DNA of 64,000 nt. Origin: Siniperca chuatsi. Taxonomy: Eukaryota; Chordata; Actinopteri; Centrarchiformes; Sinipercidae. The notes below the pieces were generated by a model, which saw only the letters and a program-made list of their open reading frames with translations, made no database searches and had not been told where the DNA came from. The stretch is from the NCBI RefSeq assembly GCF_020085105.1, contig NC_058047.1, positions 14,737,001 through 14,801,000 of the forward strand. Direction: 5' to 3'. How positions within the stretch are numbered: position 1 is the stretch's first letter; each line of letters starts with the position of its first letter. Positions 1 through 12,275 of the stretch are shown here, piece after piece. The position numbers were made by a program, and so were the translations under genes.

Positions 1-1236
1 ATCAGAAAAATCAGTGGCATCCACAGAGACTTTAAACTTAATCATCTTTGAATGGCCACATTGGCCTGACAGGGAGAATATGGTTGTTTATAAGGTGGTT
101 GTTTTGCATGTCAATACATCTGATGGAAAAATTGGAAAACAAGCCAACATTCAATGTGAAAGCAGACATTTCCAGGACCACAACTGTTTCAAGAACCCCC
201 TCACACCCCTGCACTTTTGTGTTGTGGCACACTGGCATCAGCATTAATAACATAATAAAGCATCTGGCTCAAATATTCCCTTAAGTGAGCCAGTACATAG
301 AGCTGAAGTCATTCAGCAGAGCACCTGTTTCCACATGTAGCTCTGCCTGTGATGGCAGATATGGAACACAACAGCGAGAACAAACCTCACAAACACTGCA
401 CAGCACATTTTTTTCTTTTGAACTTGTTGAATGGCCCTGAGGTGGCCATGAAAACAAAGATGACAGGATTTTCCTCACTAGGCTTTGAAAAGACTACCCA
501 TTAGCAACTACTCTGGCAAAAACGAGGGTGAATATGCTGAAATGAAAGTGACACTCACACAGTGCAGAGAGGAAGGCAGCAGGGGCACTGTGATGCAAAG
601 ACAGTGCCTGGATTGAGGTTTGCGGAAGAAAGACGTGGCCCACACACTTCCACTGAAGACAACTGGCTGTTATAGAGATTGCCGAATGTACCGTAGAAGC
701 TGGAAACTGGATTGCATGCCTGAGGGAAGTTCTATTGTGGCACCTGACTGTGTCTCTCAAATACAGTAAGATGAAACAGTGTGTGTTAAATCCAACAATT
801 GGCATGCACATTTTAACATGTCAGAGGTATGGTACCTACATACATTGTATTATCTACAAATACATTTGTAGCTCCTAGGGCTGGATTCTAATTAGCTCGG
901 AGCTGTAATCCCCTTTTTCATACTTCTAGCTAGACATAATAAGGAGGAGAAACAGAGCCCGACTGCACTACAGAGAACCCAGCTGAGGTTAATTCCATGT
1001 TGTTCTGTTAAGCTTGCATGTAAGTTTGATGGAGTTAAAAAGGATAGTTAAAATATCTCCTGAGAGAAATACTATCCTTTTTCCTGATCTGAATTAGTAT
1101 CATAGCTTTTATATACTACCAAGCCCTTAACTCTGTGGGTTTGAGACACCAGTAGAAGAGCAATGCAGTTTGAATTGCTGCAGCAATTCAAAGCTGGGTG
1201 TCTTTACATATAAAGTCATTTTTAACTGCAAATAAC

Positions 1237-1263
1237 TTATTATTATTATTATTATTATTATTA
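1237..1263. repeat. (ATT)n microsatellite
   Basis: An uninterrupted trinucleotide run of about nine ATT units within the presumed NEGR1 intron 1. It makes an artefactual poly-isoleucine reading frame on the minus strand. Confidence 0.9.
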
Positions 1264-1264
1264 T

Positions 1265-1845
1265 AAACTTATAATTATTTTCATTATCGATTAAATGTTG
1301 ATGTTTTCGATTAGTTGTTGTGAAAAAATGCATCAATCATAAATCAGACAATAAATGATGATGTACATTAGGCCACAACAACTCCTCACCAAGAGATCTA
1401 TGAATGGCTTGAGAAAACATACACTTAATGAAAAGTTTCATTCGTATTGGAGTATAACACATGCATTACCATGAAGGTGGATGGTTCTGTGGAAACACAC
1501 AAAAAGTGATGGTGGTACCATCACTTCCATAAAGGAAAGAATTTAGACTATAACTATGTCAAAGAGCACCAGGATCTTAGATGGATAGTTTTTTGTCTAA
1601 AGTTCTTATTAAGAAATCACCGGTGTTTATTTCTGTTAACCAAGCACCCACTACTCACCATCAACAATCAGGTAATTACTAGCAGCAAAAATCTACTCCA
1701 CTCAGACCAAAGGCTGAATGAAAAAAAATCATATTGCGATTATTTTGACAGATATTGCAATTCATTTTTTTATTTTCACAAAACAAATGTAAAAATGAAA
1801 TGGAATTTTCGATAATTTTTCGATTAATTGCTCAGCCCTACTCTG
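1265..1845. repeat. AT-rich interspersed repeat remnant (TCGATTAA-type)
   Basis: Two AT-rich blocks, about 1265-1330 and 1710-1845, carry the phrases ATTATCGATTAA and TCGATTAATTGCTCAGCCCTA-like text. I recognise these as hallmarks of a dispersed fish repeat that ends in a GCCCTA motif. The sequence between the blocks is not obviously part of it, so they may be two separate copies. Element class and exact ends are not determined. Confidence 0.45.
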
Positions 1846-2764
1846 ACCTCCGATCTGACCTCTGATGCAATTCACTGGCAAAACATTGTAAGAATTTTAT
1901 TGTGAAACAGCTACAGCTTCCTGTAGCTTTAGTCAACAGTTTTCACGACTGCTAACTCTGTTCTTGTATGAATATATGTCTACATTTGTCTTCGAGTTTT
2001 AAGTTTTGAGCTTTGGTAAAAGAAGAAACTCTCATAGCTCATAACATGAAGAGGTGCGTGCAACAGGCGCAAACATGGGCAAACATCACACCTCCTACAT
2101 GCGCAGACATTTTACCTGAAAGTATTCACGCCATGCCCCCTTCACGGATTCTGGTTAGATTTTCTGCAATACTGTATATTAATACTAAATTGCATAACAT
2201 AGAGTAAAAAGATACTCTTCATAAAAAGCTTTTGTCAGTTGCATTTTGCCTAGAGGCTCTGATTGGACAGTATAAGATAATGAGAAAGACCTACAGTTCC
2301 ACTGGTCAACATTGCAGCTGTGCAGTTGTCTTTGTGAAGAGGTTAAGAGGCTTTTTTACAGTTATGCAGCAAATATAAATAAAATGATTCATAAATTTGT
2401 TGTGCCAAGTAGCAAAGAGGGTGGTTTTATTTGTGCATCTCTATTGTAATGGTGATATGGTTGTCTAAAAGCCTCCAGCCTCTGCCTCAAATGGGATAAT
2501 TGATAATTTGATGACTGATATGGGCCTAGGCTGCAGTTTATTCTAGTAAATTTCAAGCCCCTGATTTATTGTGATTCCTTTGATTGAGCACATGCTGAAT
2601 ATCACACAGAACAGAACACGGCTAAGGTAACATGCTGTTTATGAGCAGACCAAATACTAAAGACAGAGAGAACTCTGGTTAGAGAGAATACCAGACAGCT
2701 CATCCATTACTAGGTACTAACTGATCACGACTACATTTGCCTTGGCTGCTTAGCTTTAGATGCA

Positions 2765-2857
2765 ATTAAGGAACAGAGAGAAAGAGATAGGTAGAGATAA
2801 GGAGAGATAAGTTGAAACAGAGAGAGAGAGACAGGGAGAGTCAGAGACAGAGAAGTG
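2765..2857. repeat. Purine-rich GA tract
   Basis: About 90 bases composed almost only of A and G on the plus strand, with repeated AGAGAGA and GGAGA words and a pure (GA)n core around 2818-2830. It is a low-complexity microsatellite-like region. It gives a leucine/serine-rich artefactual frame on the other strand. Confidence 0.8.
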
Positions 2858-5800
2858 TGGAGAAATCCAAGTCCCATTATAAATAGCGAAAAGCCCCCCC
2901 AGTCTAAAATTAGAATCCTAATGAGTGGCAGTCTCACAGATCAGTTGATGAATCCGCTGTTTAACATTAGCACAGATTGAGTCAATCTGGCGTGGTGTGG
3001 TTTGGACAAAACTTGACAGCCTATTAATGTCACAGTTTTCTCTCTCTTTGTTTAGATTGTATCCTCTATCTTTTTTCAGGAGCTTTGTGGTCTGTCGTGG
3101 CCAAAATTAAAATATTATTTATTATTTAACTAAACATGCTATTAAACAATGGAGGTTGGGATTCTTTTCAATAACACAACACTTTGTGACTGCCGATAGT
3201 GTTCTGTGTTCCTATAATAAGTCAAGTGCTGAGGGGACTGTTTTAAATTACACTTGAGAAACACCAGATTTTGTTCTGTTTAATTGGATCACTGCAGTAA
3301 CAAACCATTTGTGCCATTCGTGCAAAATAGCAAAGCATTAATACATTGTCATGAATCTACAATTAAGCAGTAAGTATCCAATAGGGGCATCTGTCATAGT
3401 TGCATTTCATCAACTATAAAATTAAATGAAAAGCTTTTTAGTACAATATGTTTCAGTATTTCAACAGTACTGCAACACCATATAGAATATTAGGCCTACA
3501 CTTACTGTGCATAAAGTCTGGACAATATTAATGTATCAGTCTCACAAATGAGGCTTTTATTAATCACTGTGCAGCATGACACTTCTGTTACCTTAACTCC
3601 TGACCCCACTGGAAACAAAAGGTAGCACTATTTTCAATGATATTGATTTGCTCCACTGCATCTTTCTCCATTTACTAATAATTACCAATGCAGACTCTCA
3701 AATTACTCGGCTCCAACAAACATTTACAGCAGTCTGAAATCCACACACTCATTATGCAGATGACAGAGAGAGAGAAAAAAAAAAAAACACAAAACCTGCA
3801 CAGAGCGACTCCAATTAAAATTCTTTAGCCATGCCAACATAGAGCCAAATGAATTATGACAATACGTACCTCCTTTAGCTGCTGGAGTTTCTAATCAATT
3901 GTGAGAGACCAGCCATCGTGAACATATGTGAGCTAACTGAAGTGCTAAAATAGAGATTACATTCAATACTTCTTTCTTAATTTGAAGAATTTCCTTGATT
4001 GACAGTTGAAAACACTGACAATGTAATTATGAAGATTTCTTAGAAAATCTGAGTGAAATATGTGTGACTCATTAGGGACAGACACATCAGAGGAACTATG
4101 GGATTCAGAAAACGAATAGAAATTCTTCTAGACATTAAGAATCCAACTTTATACTACATTTCATATATTAGTTTTATTGTAAAACCTTTAACAGTTAAAC
4201 AATATAAGTGTTAGTTTGAAGAGGATGTGAGGTCACACATATCATGCTCAGCATGTAGTGGATGGTAGGCAAGCCAGCTTTACTGTTCCTAACTCTGAAA
4301 TCATGGTTCAGAACAAAATGCATGTTTCTAGTGTAAACCCCAAGATACAAGACTAATGTTGAATTTCATTAAAGGACAAAGAAATACCCTCTACAAGAGC
4401 TGAAATCCCTCAGGATTGTTTTAAATCACTGAAGGGCATCACCAAGGTAACCATGTGTCAACACTTTATTATTCCCATGGGATCAAACTGATGTTTACCT
4501 GTAGTCCCTCCAGCCTCAAACCATGCTCACACATAAAGATCTTGCATTGAAGATAATTACATCAACCACTCTATCCTAAGGGAATATTTCCCATGATGAT
4601 GATTCGGTCTCACTTCTGCAACTCAACACTCATTGGAAATAGGCTTAAATCATTCAGACAGATTGTCTTGGTGAGATATATATGCAGATTTTAGTCAAAC
4701 ATGTCATTGCATGACAGGTTCACCTTCTAACTTGGAATGAACCATGCTAAATTCAGGGATATATGATTATGCCTACTGCAGAGATTTCTGAGCAGGAAAT
4801 TTCTCGTTTCCCAGAAGCTTACTAAAGGTTGAGGTGTTTTCCATGCTCAGCATACCAAGCAAATTGTAACACCTCTATGCCTGCACTCTTTGTTTCAAAG
4901 CTTCACCATCATTCAGGCTTCAAACTCTGATGTCAGCGAGTTTTGTCTATTACCTGCTGACATGAGAGGCATACCAAGACTTGCTGGTATTTGACTAGGC
5001 TCAACTGAGGAGGCACAGATGAGATTACGCAATGTTGTAGCACAACTAATTATCATGAAACACAAGGAGATGCTAACTGATTGATTAAGGACTTTAATTG
5101 AAGGGGCTCTGAGGAATCGTTTCAGCTCTGTGATGAAAGACTGGAAGTGTTGGCATATGATTTGGAGCAGAAAAGGCTATACACTGTTCCACAAAAGAGC
5201 TGGTAAAAAGAAATTTACTCTGAAATAGCTGTCAGAGAGAATAGCTTAATCTTTCGACAGAAAAAGACTATATCCACAAGAACATGCACAGAAACTGCGT
5301 TATTTCTACAGCCTATTGAAAATCAATGTGCATGTCGACTATCTGCTTAAGCAGTCTGTAAAAACTCCCAACACTTGATTGAAAGTATTCACACTCATGT
5401 AATGAATACATTTGTAAATAGCAAGTGGACAAATCACGGCCTAGTGCTCAATCTAAATTGTAAACTGTTTCCAAGCCAAACGTTCAGTGATGAAAAGTCT
5501 CCCAACACAGTAGACATGTTCTTCTGAAAAATTCAGTTTCAAGTAACTTCACTTTAAAACTGCTGAAAAGATAACCTGTTATTGCCTCTCCAGTCACTCT
5601 CTGTCAAGTTTAATTTTGAGGCTTATAGCTTTCTCACAACACAAAAACACTCCTCTGAGATTTTCCTGTAGAATTATTGCAATTACGTGGATGCTTACAG
5701 CTGGGAACGGGTAAAAGCTCCATTTTCCACCCCAAAACATTTTCGCTATCCCCTATAATTGTAGTGATTATAGGAATATTAGAAATAAGCTTTAAAACCT

Positions 5801-8800
5801 AGCATAGCATCTATTTCCCTCGAAGGATTTACCTTGAGAAAGCATTTCCATTCAGGCTTTAATTCACCAGGGCACTCAATCACTTTAGGGCTAATTGAAA
5901 TATATTAGAAATAGAAATGCTTAATTTTTAGAAAGTACAATGGACTGACTTGCCTGACAAATGATGACTATAAATGTAATCCATTTAAAAATGGTTTACA
6001 GTGTGCAAATTTGGCTTTTAATATATGTTAGCCCCACTACATAGTTACAACATGAGGCCATAAATCATGGCATGTAACTAAAAAGCTCTGGCAGCATCCT
6101 AGAATGTAATGTAAAATACTAAAAGGTACACAAATTTGAGATAATTTCTCCACATTGGGTGATGAATAGGTATCACTTTCAGAGGAACATTTATTACCAA
6201 AAGCCTTGATATTAAAATTAGCTACAGGGTTGTTCTGGATAGTACTTATTTTCATAGATACAACTTTATACATTTTCATCTAAAGGAGATTAGGCTGCTT
6301 TCAGCAACAAGCTGACAACAATTTAAAACAAGTCATGACAGGCTCTCAGTTACAAGTGATGCTGTGGGGGAGGTTAACTGGAGGTCTTAAAGCAGGCAGC
6401 TGCTATGAAAGTCTTCTTAGCCACTGCTCTAGCATGTCACCTTGTTGGCTGATTTTTATTAAAGCATATCTATTGCAAATGGATGCCAGAGTAATGAATC
6501 TGATGAATACTTTAGTATAGCCAGGTTCCCTTGGGCAAGATGACACTCTAGCGCTAGCAATATGCCTGCTTTTTACTGTTTAAAAGGAAAGGTCAGATTT
6601 TTTGACATAAGACAGTATGAGTTTCTGACCATTAGTAATATCTGTGCCTGGATGGCTCCATCTGGGATCCCCTCCCTAACAACATCCCCTCCCCCACACC
6701 CATTGTTTTGCATCATGATAGTGTCTATTCACTCGCCAAAAAATTAGGTCAAATGACTTGCCTAACACTTGATCCTTGAGATGTGGAGACCATGATGAGC
6801 ATAAGGACTGTGAAAGAGAGCAACATTGTGCTGGCAGCAACACCGATTGCATTAAACATGTGGTGCAGCAAACAGGCGAGAGGATTTTGGCGTTTAATTA
6901 ACAGTGACAGACTCAGGTGTGCCCACAGATGTGCCCTAAGAGGTAAACCAGGTTTTCCCCCAAATGAGTGCATGAAACTGCAGATATTTGGCAGCTAACT
7001 GATGTGTTCAGAGCACACTGTATGTGCTATATCTCCAACCAAGCTGTTGGAGATGAAGTAGCCTTGCTTATACTTTTTAACAGAACTGGATGTGGCCTAA
7101 TTAAAAAAGTGATGAAATGCAGAAAGTGAAGAGGGTGCTTCTCAGCCATGGTCTGTGTTAAGGAGATAGTCAACAATTCCTCCTTTAAATTGTGTCCTGT
7201 GGAGTTTGAACAGTCACTTAATATTCCTCTTTTCCGTCTTACCAGCATTTGCGCTGGGGTGGGGACACCAAGCCATTTAAACTAGATGTTGTCTCTGGCA
7301 CAAGTGCTTATAGTAAATGTCAAGACCTTTCAGAGCCATAATAATGACACAGTTGAGGAAAATGATACATGGCACCGTTTTTGTCCTAGATAAGGCAAGA
7401 AAACACAGCTCCAGTACAATCATGTACAGCCAGAAAAGATTTTCATCAACTTGACCGTGTCCGTTGACATGAGGCAATGATTTTAGATTTATACGAATAC
7501 CAGACTTTCAAACTAGTGACAGGTCAATTTTGCACCATTACGGAGACTAAGGCCTGTGGTGCAGGCCTTATTTTGTGGCTGAGGGCCAACTGTCAAACTA
7601 AATAACAAAAATAAGCTAGGATCATTGTCTTATTCTTGGCGTGTATACCCTCACTCCTATTTGCCTGGTTCCTATTTTCTGCCTTTGTAGAACGTAAAAT
7701 GTAGCTTTTAAATCATTTCATACATATTTCACTGGGAAAATAGAAATATAGATAAAAAGACATACTTTAAGAATAGTACTGCAAATTGTAACTGAATGGT
7801 AGCAGCCTATGCTTAAGATTTCAGTCTGCCCGGACTAAATTTACAGACACTCGCTCTTTGCTGTTGATTACAGCTGCTTATCCGTGTGGAAGAGGCTGCC
7901 ACTGATCCTGTGTGTTTCCTGACAGCACAGGGAACTGTTTTTTCATCTGGCTGTCCCCCTTAAATTCATAGCCAGATGAGTCATTTACTGAGAAGAGTCA
8001 AGGTTTATTCAACTGAATCCAAATTACATGAAACCTGTAAAAGGATGGGGAAGAAAGGGATGAGCTCCTCTAAACAATGTGCTCCCTATGGAAGCTCTCA
8101 GTGTGTAAAAAAATGCAGCATATGTGCATAACTTGAATGCACTCATGTAAGACACTGTAGAAGCAGCAGCACGACTCATTTCAAATACCTAATAAGGGCC
8201 TTTGTTGGAGGCTGAAAATGGCTGAGCTTTTAGGTAATCAAAAGATTAAAAGGGTGATGATACACATGTGGACCATTCCTCATCTTCAAGAGGCTCAAAT
8301 CATTTAATTGATGTGGACCCACTGTCCAACATGAATCAGGGCAGCAGTAATGCAGCGCTAAAATTGAAGAGGTGGGGGAAATGAACATGTGACAGAGGAC
8401 GCACCTCTCGGGAGCAACTCCATAATCCAGAGGCAGTGACTAATTGCGTGCTTCTGGGTTTGTCAGTATTTGAGAACGCTCACAATTTTTAGCCAGCAAT
8501 CAGCTTTGGGGGACAGCAAAATTGCCCTCTAATAGTCGGGGGTCTTGACAATTGAGAAACTCAACAAACAGGCACTGTTTTCTGCACTGAGTTCTTAAAA
8601 GAAATGGTTCATGCTTTGATGCCTGGGTCTCAAGACCAGTGAAAAAAAAGAAAGGAGGAAAAAAGACAGAGCCATGGTTCCTTGTGTTTTGAGAAAATTA
8701 CTGTGCCAAGACAGAGCAGGCCTTTGTCATCACTTGACAACAATGTTTTGCAATGAGATGCCACCAAGAGAGGCAAATAGAGCAGTTTAAGAGGTTTACA

Positions 8801-10574
8801 ATCTTTATTAGGTCAACAGGTGCGACAAAGAGATCAAAGAGATAACTTCACAGTGGCGGCATTCACATGACTGAAAAAAAGCCAATGAATGGTTACAGCA
8901 AGTGCTGGATAACCCATTAATTAACTGTAAGAACCGTGCAATAAAAGCATCTTGATAATGTTTTTCGTTTCCATTTCGTAGATTTCTAGATGGCACTTAC
9001 TGAGGCGATGACCCCCTTGTGGAGAGTGTTCAGGGGGTGGGATGCAACTTGTTTATTGAGCTGATTCATAATGCAGGGATAATCTCTGGTCCAGTAAACC
9101 ATCAGGATTGAGGCAAAGCTTCTGCCACTGATCACAGCCAAACCAGACTGACACCAGGGAATTAGACGCCCTCTCTAAAGAGACAGTCAGAGGTGTAAGT
9201 CTCTTTGATGGGACGACTCTTGGGCATGGAGGGAACATAGTAAAAATAGTGAGTACCCCTCAGCTATAGCCATGGTAATTCCAACACATTTTAACCATCC
9301 ACATAGTAAGACACTAATCTCTATACAGCCACTGATGACCTTATGCCCCAGAAACAATTCAGCTCTTCATTAATCACGTAGGAGACAACAATGACTAAAA
9401 GCCAACCTGAGTGGAACTTTAGACAGCTAGCTGCTCTGTATGCAGGTCCACACCAAGCATCTCTCAGAATCAACATCCACAGAATTCATATTGAAATGGG
9501 GCAGGCCTGCCCCCTCAGCCTTTCCTCAGAGCCATCAAAGCGGATATTTGATATTGGTAGAACAAGATGTTATCTCACAGCCCTCCAAAGATTTTGCATC
9601 TTTTATTTCTGTTTTGTGTAAACCAAAGAGTTTTGAATTTTCTGAAGAAATTAAACAGGCTGCACAGAGATTTTTGTAATTATAACCTAAAGAAAACTGC
9701 AAGAGTGGTATATTAAAACTTATGCATTAAATAATCCTTTAAAAAGTACTATTATTATTATTTGACTATTTTGGCAATATTTTTGATTATATGCTGAAAA
9801 TAAGAAGATGTGGTTACAAACTCCTTAGTGCAGTGGTCCAAACCACGCCCATGCCTGTTAATTTAGTCCTTAATGGGCAGCTACCTGTGCAGCTGGCATC
9901 GTAGCGTACGTGATGGAGGGAGGACGAGGGAGATAGAGAGTCATTGCCATAACTCGAATCTGATCAACAGCGACCACAAATACACTCTCCAGCCTCGAAT
10001 TGAAACTGCGACATCACATTGCACGTTCAGCAAAACTGACAGATCAGCACTCAAAATAGCACGTTAGGCTCTGCTTTGCATCGCAAGCTCCTCTTTTAGC
10101 AGTGGCAGCGTTTGAAACTGTGTGAATCAACGACCATAATGTAACCAAATATCACACTGATTTTGGTCATCCAGGCGATGTCGTCTCACCTACGAGCAGC
10201 TATAAAATCAAACACACCACAATATAACACAGCATCTCTGTTATCTGGTGTAGACTACACAAAGGGAAAGTATCTTACAAAACTTTGGCCGTTAGAAAGC
10301 AGCCGAGCTACACTTTCGCAAGAGCAGCGTCCTAGCTGCGTAGCTGCTCTGACCGCCCCCCTTAGCAGGCGAAAACAAGGACGGGATGGAGGGAAAATGG
10401 CCTGTGTGTTTATCTGGGTGATAACACAACACCGGTCTTTAAAAGTAGTTCACAGACAGCTTTAAAAACGATGAACTGGTGTTACAGAATGTGTGCGATC
10501 GAGGCTTTAGCTTTGGGGAACTCCGACACAGAGTGCGAGCGGGAGAAAATGAAGTTGTGTTAGCTTGTTGTTAC

Positions 10575-10744
10575 CTCAGTAGAGCCGTGTCGCCTTGTCT
10601 GCTGACCACACTTTCAACCGAGGAATAGTCCACAGTTTGTCCAGCGGGCAAACAGGACGGCAGAAAGCAGCACAGACTGAGAATTATCGCAGTAAGCCAC
10701 TGACCAGAGACACAAGCATCCTGCACCGCAATCATTATGTCCAT
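10575..10744 (-). CDS. negr1: NEGR1 (neuronal growth regulator 1/Kilon), first coding exon
   Basis: This exon encodes the first 56 residues, plus two bases of the next codon, of an IgLON-family GPI-anchored immunoglobulin cell-adhesion protein involved in neurite outgrowth and synapse formation. The translation begins MDIMIAVQDAC and continues through a hydrophobic signal segment (TAIILSLCCFLPSCLPAGQ) to GDTALL. This closely follows my memory of the human NEGR1 amino end, which also has a signal peptide ending in LPSCLPAGQ and a GDTA motif opening the first Ig domain. The ATG at 10742-10744 sits in a good context, with G at -3 and G at +4. The exon ends in AG followed by GTAACA (donor GT at 10574-10573), splitting an arginine codon as expected. 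Only this exon is in the window; the Ig domains and GPI signal must lie to the left of position 1. Confidence 0.9.
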
Positions 10745-11110
10745 CACAGCTGTATTTTGTTGCCGCTTTTCCCAAGTCTTGTTGCTAAAAAAGCGTGGGG
10801 TTGGCTTTAAAAAAAGAAAATCTTGACGCGGACGACGCTTTATTTCCACACTTTTCCTTCTCGGAGCCCCGTAAAATGGTCCGCCGTATAATTTCCCAGG
10901 TTTGTTTTGCTGGATGTAGAGCCCACTGTGCGGGGAAGTGTACTCTCCAGTGGCTTGCACACCATCTAGTGAGGAAATGCGATGTAAAATGGGAGCAGAC
11001 CTAGAAGCAGACAACCCCCAGGCTCTGATCCTGTTGCCATGCGGCCGTTTCCCGGGCAACCCGTTCCCAGTGGCTCGTGATGGAGCAGTAAAACGGGTAG
11101 GTATTGATAC
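10745..11110 (-). promoter_or_regulatory. negr1: NEGR1 5' leader and CpG-rich promoter region
   Basis: The sequence just upstream of the NEGR1 ATG is clearly richer in G+C and CpG than its surroundings. Examples are GACGCGGACGACGC near 10.83 kb and a GCGGCCG/CCCGGG cluster at 11041-11056. The CpG enrichment continues downstream to about 10.3 kb. No TATA box is evident, which suits a CpG-island promoter. The reading frame of the NEGR1 exon stays open upstream to about 11059 but contains no in-frame ATG, so the start at 10744 is the first available methionine. The transcription start is not determined. Confidence 0.6.
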
Positions 11111-11491
11111 AACCCAGGAGCAATTAAAGATATCAACTGGATAACCACCCCCTATTTATTCCCCATAAGGAAATGAACAATCTGAGCATTTGTTGGCAAT
11201 GGAGCTTACTGCTGGTGACGCAGGTGTATCCCATAGGAAAACTCTGAGAAAGATTTTAGACTGATACTATAACAATATCACAGACAACTAATATTCAAAC
11301 GGGCATACTTTTATGTTGTCATTTATACTTGTATAAATGTGTAATTTTATATGAAATGTTTAAAAAAAAAGAAAGAATAATAATCCACCAAATACAAGAT
11401 ATTAAGACATTATAAGTCCTTTTTGGGAGATGTTGGGAATATTATAGTGATATTTCATTAAGATAGGATCACTGCAACAAGCATGTGGGAG

Positions 11492-11531
<40 letters not shown>
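11492..11531. repeat. (TC)n(AC)n microsatellite
   Basis: A compound dinucleotide run, first CT then about 14 AC units, upstream of NEGR1. Confidence 0.92.
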
Positions 11532-11534
<3 letters not shown>

Positions 11535-12246
11535 ACAGGGGACATACAAAATTTGTTTTAGAGCAGTAGCCCTCTGCATTGTGCTGCTCTAAGCCTTTTG
11601 ACTTAGCCTACATAATACTTACCAGACTGTACAGCCATAACCATGGAAATGACATACATTTCTCTGAGGTGACATGCTGGCATGGTGCCACTGAGTTATT
11701 GCAGATGACACATGACTTGTTCTGAACATAACATTAGTCAAACTTCCCTGTGGATTTGTCATAGAATAGCAACAGCAGGCACACAATCTAGCCTGTGTCA
11801 GTATGAGAGCATGTGCTTAAAAGTGACTCAATTTTAGATTTTACAAATGTAAAATTCCAGCAGGCTGGGGTAGTCCTATTCTAATATGGTACTGTAACCA
11901 GTATTCAAGTAATATCCTCAATTTACAGCTGTTATATCTGTTAATCCATAGTGTAAGATGTCCCCATTGTTATTTTTCACCCAATGCAACAATTTCATGG
12001 TGTTGTTTCGCCATTTTGTTGTTTTATTGCTGAATTTATTTTATATTCCCATATAAAAAGTATCCTGCTGAATTCTATATAACACTTTCCCCTATACTTA
12101 AAAAAAAAATATTTTCCCCAAGAGGATCAATATAGTTTCATGATATCTTATCTTAAAATCTTATCTCACACACCACAGAGCCAAGATTGCTGTCTGTGAT
12201 GTTATCAAGATGCACTGTCTGGAGCTGCTCCATTGAAATTAAATGG

Positions 12247-12275
12247 GTTCACAGCCAATGGGAGTGGCTGTGAAC
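12247..12275. repeat. Perfect short inverted repeat (hairpin)
   Basis: Arms GTTCACAGCCA (12247-12257) and TGGCTGTGAAC (12265-12275) are perfect reverse complements of 11 bases around a 7-base loop. It may be an end or core of a small non-autonomous element, or chance. No coding context is present. Confidence 0.8.

Larger units (their letters stand above)
1..10574 (-). other. negr1: NEGR1 intron 1 (5' part), no exon seen
   Basis: This stretch follows the splice donor of the NEGR1 first coding exon on the minus strand, so it is read as the beginning of intron 1, which is very long in vertebrate NEGR1. I examined the open frames on both strands and saw none with a recognisable protein or convincing exon signals. 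It contains an (ATT)n microsatellite at 1237-1263, an AT-rich repeat remnant near 1.27-1.84 kb and a purine-rich tract at 2765-2857. The rest is unremarkable AT-rich sequence. Regulatory elements may be present, but they cannot be told from sequence alone. Confidence 0.6.

Noticed and set aside
10163..10465. 100-codon plus-strand frame near the NEGR1 promoter
   Set aside because: It lies in CpG-rich intron DNA antisense to NEGR1, has no recognisable domain and has a mixed low-information composition.
11032..11060. RFX X-box-like arms GTTGCC..GGCAAC in the NEGR1 promoter
   Set aside because: The half-sites are 16 bases or more apart, whereas an X-box needs near-adjacent halves.
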